Assembly: GCA_020047885.1 (NCBI GenBank)
Contig: JAIFNF010000174.1
Coordinates: 1-10,587 of the forward strand
Direction: 5' to 3'
From: Gammaproteobacteria bacterium
Lineage (GTDB): Bacteria; Pseudomonadota; Gammaproteobacteria; Competibacterales; Competibacteraceae
Length of the DNA: 10,587 nucleotides
The notes beneath the pieces are model-generated. The model saw only the letters and a program-made list of their open reading frames with translations, was not told the DNA's origin and ran no database searches. This document shows, piece by piece, positions 8,590-10,587 of this stretch (position 1 is its first letter; each line of letters opens with the position of its first letter). A program made the position numbers and the translations under genes.

Positions 8590-10467
8590 ATGCCCACAAT
8601 TTCCGAACAGATCCGGCAACTGAACGCGCTGGCCGCCGGGCTTTGCCATGATGCGCACATTCAGGTGGAAGCCGCCTCCGGCCATGAGTGGTGTTACGAT
8701 CCGGTGCGCCGGGTGATTCAGGTCAGCGCTAAGGACTTGGGGCAACACGGCCCGGTGTATTGCGCGGGCATCCTCGCCCACGAAGCCGGCCATGCCCTGA
8801 TCAGCCGCTATTCGCTGTTCACCCTGCCGGAACCGCCACGGGTCGCCGATCATGGCGATTTAACCCACCTGGCGTTGCACAACCTGCTCAATGCGATTGA
8901 AGACCCCCGGGTCGAATACTGGATGGCGCAGCGTTATCCCGGTTGTCGCGGCTGGTTTGCCGAAGTCGATCGCGCGACCGCCCTGAAACCGGAACCGCTG
9001 CCGGCGGGACTGCCGGACTTTCTGCGCTTTGGTGCGGAATGCGCCCGGGAATGGGTGCTGGACTGGCAGGCGGCACCTGAAGCCTTCGCGGTTCCGGCAC
9101 GCATCGCCAAGGCGCTGGCCGCGACCCGTACCGCCCGCCGTTGCTATGCGGAGGAGATGCTGCCGCCGACCACGCTGGATGCCACTGACCTCGACCCCAC
9201 GCTGTTTGCGACCTATCCGCAGCATATCTGGTCCCGGCTCAATGCGCCGGTGCGGATCCGCGCCTGGCCCAGTCGCTGGGAACAGGGCATTCAATATCAC
9301 GCCTGGCAGGCGGTTGAACTGGCGCACACAGCCATCGTTCCGACCGGGTTGCGGTGGCTGGAGCGGGATGTGCAGCGGCTGGCCACTGGTCTACAGGCGG
9401 ATCGCGCCGCTGGGCGACAGGCTCGGGTCATTCGGGATGAACGCGATTCATCTGCCGCGACCGTTCTGGTGATGACCATGCTGGCGGCGTATCCCGAACC
9501 GGGTGAAGCGCCACCGGCCGGACTGCGGTTGGCGGCGGAGGTGTTGTATCTGATGTTGGCGAAACAACCGAAGGCTGATGGCGGCTGGAAAATCACCCCA
9601 CCGCCCCCGTCTGGAGGCGCGGTTGCAGAAGGTCCAAAAGGGCATTACACCGCCCCGCCGCCGCCAGCATCTGCCGATGCCTATGAGCAGGCGCACCAGC
9701 AGGTGGCTTCGCAAATTGATGCGTTAACCGAACAGGTGGAGCGGATTCTCCAGCCGTATCGCCGGTTGCATGACCGAGCGGGTTATCCCAGCGGTTATCG
9801 CCTGGACCTGCGCCGGGTGATGGGCTTTGAAGCCGATGCGCGTTGCTACCATCAACTGTGGCGACGCAAAAGCATTCCGGATCGGCATGACACGGCGGTA
9901 TTCCTGCTGGTCGATCTATCCGGTTCGATGCACGGTCCCAAGAGTGAGGCGGCTTTGCTGGGGACGGTGTTGGTGGTCGAGACTCTGCATCGGTTGGGCG
10001 TCCCGCTGGCTGTCGCCGGCTTTCAGGATGAGCTGATTCCCTTGCTGGACTTTGCGGATGCCTTGGACGCAGAACGGCGAGCAATGCTGGCGTCGCTACC
10101 GCTGGAAGTCAGTGGAACCCGCCCGGGTGGACATAACCGCGAGCGGCATAATGATGACGGTCCCTGCCTGCTGGCGGCAGCGGAACGATTGCTGGCGCAG
10201 CCGGCCAGTGATCATATCCTGGTGGTGATTAGCGATGGGCGACCGGAGGGCCGTCGCTCGAATGCGCGTGATTTGCATGATGCGATTGCTCGGTTACGCG
10301 ACGAACCGGGTTTAAGCCTGATTGGGGTCGGTCTGGGACCCAACACGGATCATGTGACTGAGTATTACCCGGACGCGGTGGCCGACGTACCGATTCCTGA
10401 GTTTGCCGAGCGCATTGGGGAACTGTTGGAGCGGGTGCTGGTGGGTGGAATGGCGGAGGCGGGTTAG
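8590..10467 (+). CDS. HEAGH zincin-like and CobT-type VWA domain protein
   Basis: A 625-residue protein, probably the partner of the AAA ATPase encoded 25 bases upstream. Near the N-terminus is HEAGH (64-68), the HExxH zinc-binding pattern, followed by NAIEDPRVEY (101-110), whose E104 or E109 could be a third ligand. This pair of motifs recurs in VWA/CobT-like proteins. A helical middle leads to a Pro-rich linker at about 337-360. The C-terminal VWA domain, about 434-620, has the MIDAS motif DLSGSM (442-447), a possible second metal-ligand loop rich in G, N and D (509-524) and the third MIDAS Asp in VISDGRP (D549). GVGLG and EFAERIGELLERVL near the end resemble the cobaltochelatase subunit CobT. 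No cob or chl genes are in view, so a cobaltochelatase role is not supported; it more likely acts as an adaptor, perhaps a protease, in an AAA/VWA machine. The ATG at 8590 is preferred over the TTG at 8575. Confidence 0.88.
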   Translation: MPTISEQIRQLNALAAGLCHDAHIQVEAASGHEWCYDPVRRVIQVSAKDLGQHGPVYCAGILAHEAGHALISRYSLFTLPEPPRVADHGDLTHLALHNLLNAIEDPRVEYWMAQRYPGCRGWFAEVDRATALKPEPLPAGLPDFLRFGAECAREWVLDWQAAPEAFAVPARIAKALAATRTARRCYAEEMLPPTTLDATDLDPTLFATYPQHIWSRLNAPVRIRAWPSRWEQGIQYHAWQAVELAHTAIVPTGLRWLERDVQRLATGLQADRAAGRQARVIRDERDSSAATVLVMTMLAAYPEPGEAPPAGLRLAAEVLYLMLAKQPKADGGWKITPPPPSGGAVAEGPKGHYTAPPPPASADAYEQAHQQVASQIDALTEQVERILQPYRRLHDRAGYPSGYRLDLRRVMGFEADARCYHQLWRRKSIPDRHDTAVFLLVDLSGSMHGPKSEAALLGTVLVVETLHRLGVPLAVAGFQDELIPLLDFADALDAERRAMLASLPLEVSGTRPGGHNRERHNDDGPCLLAAAERLLAQPASDHILVVISDGRPEGRRSNARDLHDAIARLRDEPGLSLIGVGLGPNTDHVTEYYPDAVADVPIPEFAERIGELLERVLVGGMAEAG

Positions 10468-10502
10468 GCAACATTTTCAAAGTCGAAAGGAGCAATGTTC
10501 TT

Positions 10503-10587
10503 ATGGCGACTCATCCCCAGTTAATCTACAAGTACCGCATCGACACGGCCAGCATGACGGCGGAATATCCACCGCGCTGGCGGCATC
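10503..10587 (+). CDS. Start of an unidentified third gene in the AAA/VWA cluster (partial)
   Basis: The frame is open from an ATG at 10503 to the window end (28 codons). It is preceded by AAAGGAG (10486-10492), a near-perfect Shine-Dalgarno, 10 bases upstream, and it follows the VWA gene stop by 35 bases with no visible terminator, so it is probably in the same operon. The visible residues begin MATHPQLIYKYRIDT and continue with a short Pro/Arg/Trp-containing stretch. No signal peptide is apparent. An ATG at 10495 is closer to the Shine-Dalgarno but its frame stops within nine codons. Too little is visible for a family call. Confidence 0.6.
   Translation, partial: MATHPQLIYKYRIDTASMTAEYPPRWRH

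Noticed and set aside
7398..8660. A 420-codon minus-strand open frame opposite the ATPase domain
   Set aside because: The plus strand there encodes clear Walker B, sensor 1 and lid motifs; the minus translation has no recognisable domain and no ribosome binding site was evident.
8590..10467. Cobaltochelatase subunit CobT proper
   Set aside because: Only the VWA part resembles CobT; the HEAGH N-terminus differs, and no cobN or other cobalamin genes are in the window.

Overview
The window looks like a chromosomal piece of a GC-rich gammaproteobacterium. The evidence is the gene order lepA-lepB-DUF4845-rnc-era-recO, the E. coli-like sequences of these proteins, and the pilin-like DUF4845 protein between lepB and rnc, which is typical of that class. 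A Competibacter-like or sulfur-oxidiser-like lineage is possible, but this is only an impression; nothing here fixes the genus.

Positions 1-5270 are a tightly packed plus-strand housekeeping operon. It holds a 5'-truncated lepA (ribosomal elongation factor 4), lepB (signal peptidase I), a small DUF4845 membrane protein, rnc (RNase III), era (ribosome-assembly GTPase) and recO (recombination mediator). lepA/lepB and rnc/era overlap by ATGA, and the other gaps are 6-17 bases, so translational coupling is likely. A 35-base tandem heptamer array sits in the 3' end of era and extends the protein by about 15 residues.

Positions 5271-5615 are non-coding and full of structure. An 11-base perfect inverted repeat (5285-5295 / 5478-5488) brackets a cluster of TTCCGTG/CACGGAA repeats in both orientations that can fold into a long imperfect hairpin. 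The bracketed block resembles a small non-autonomous mobile element. Just before the next gene, a 10-bp hairpin (5578-5611) buries the Shine-Dalgarno sequence. pdxJ, which often follows recO in gammaproteobacteria, is absent from the window.

Positions 5616-10587 hold a second plus-strand cluster, probably accessory. Its first gene encodes a 982-residue protein with four divergent copies of an apparently undescribed alpha/beta repeat of about 90-130 residues, followed by a midasin/dynein-type AAA_5 ATPase with an unusual Walker A motif. The second encodes a 625-residue protein with an N-terminal HEAGH zincin-like motif and a C-terminal CobT-like von Willebrand A (MIDAS) domain. A third gene begins at 10503 and runs off the end. 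By analogy with CobS/CobT, NorQ/NorD, CbbQ/CbbO and RavA/ViaA, the ATPase and VWA protein probably form a remodelling machine. The repeats may supply substrate recognition and the HEAGH domain possibly proteolysis or metal binding. This cluster is the best candidate in the window for an uncharacterised system.
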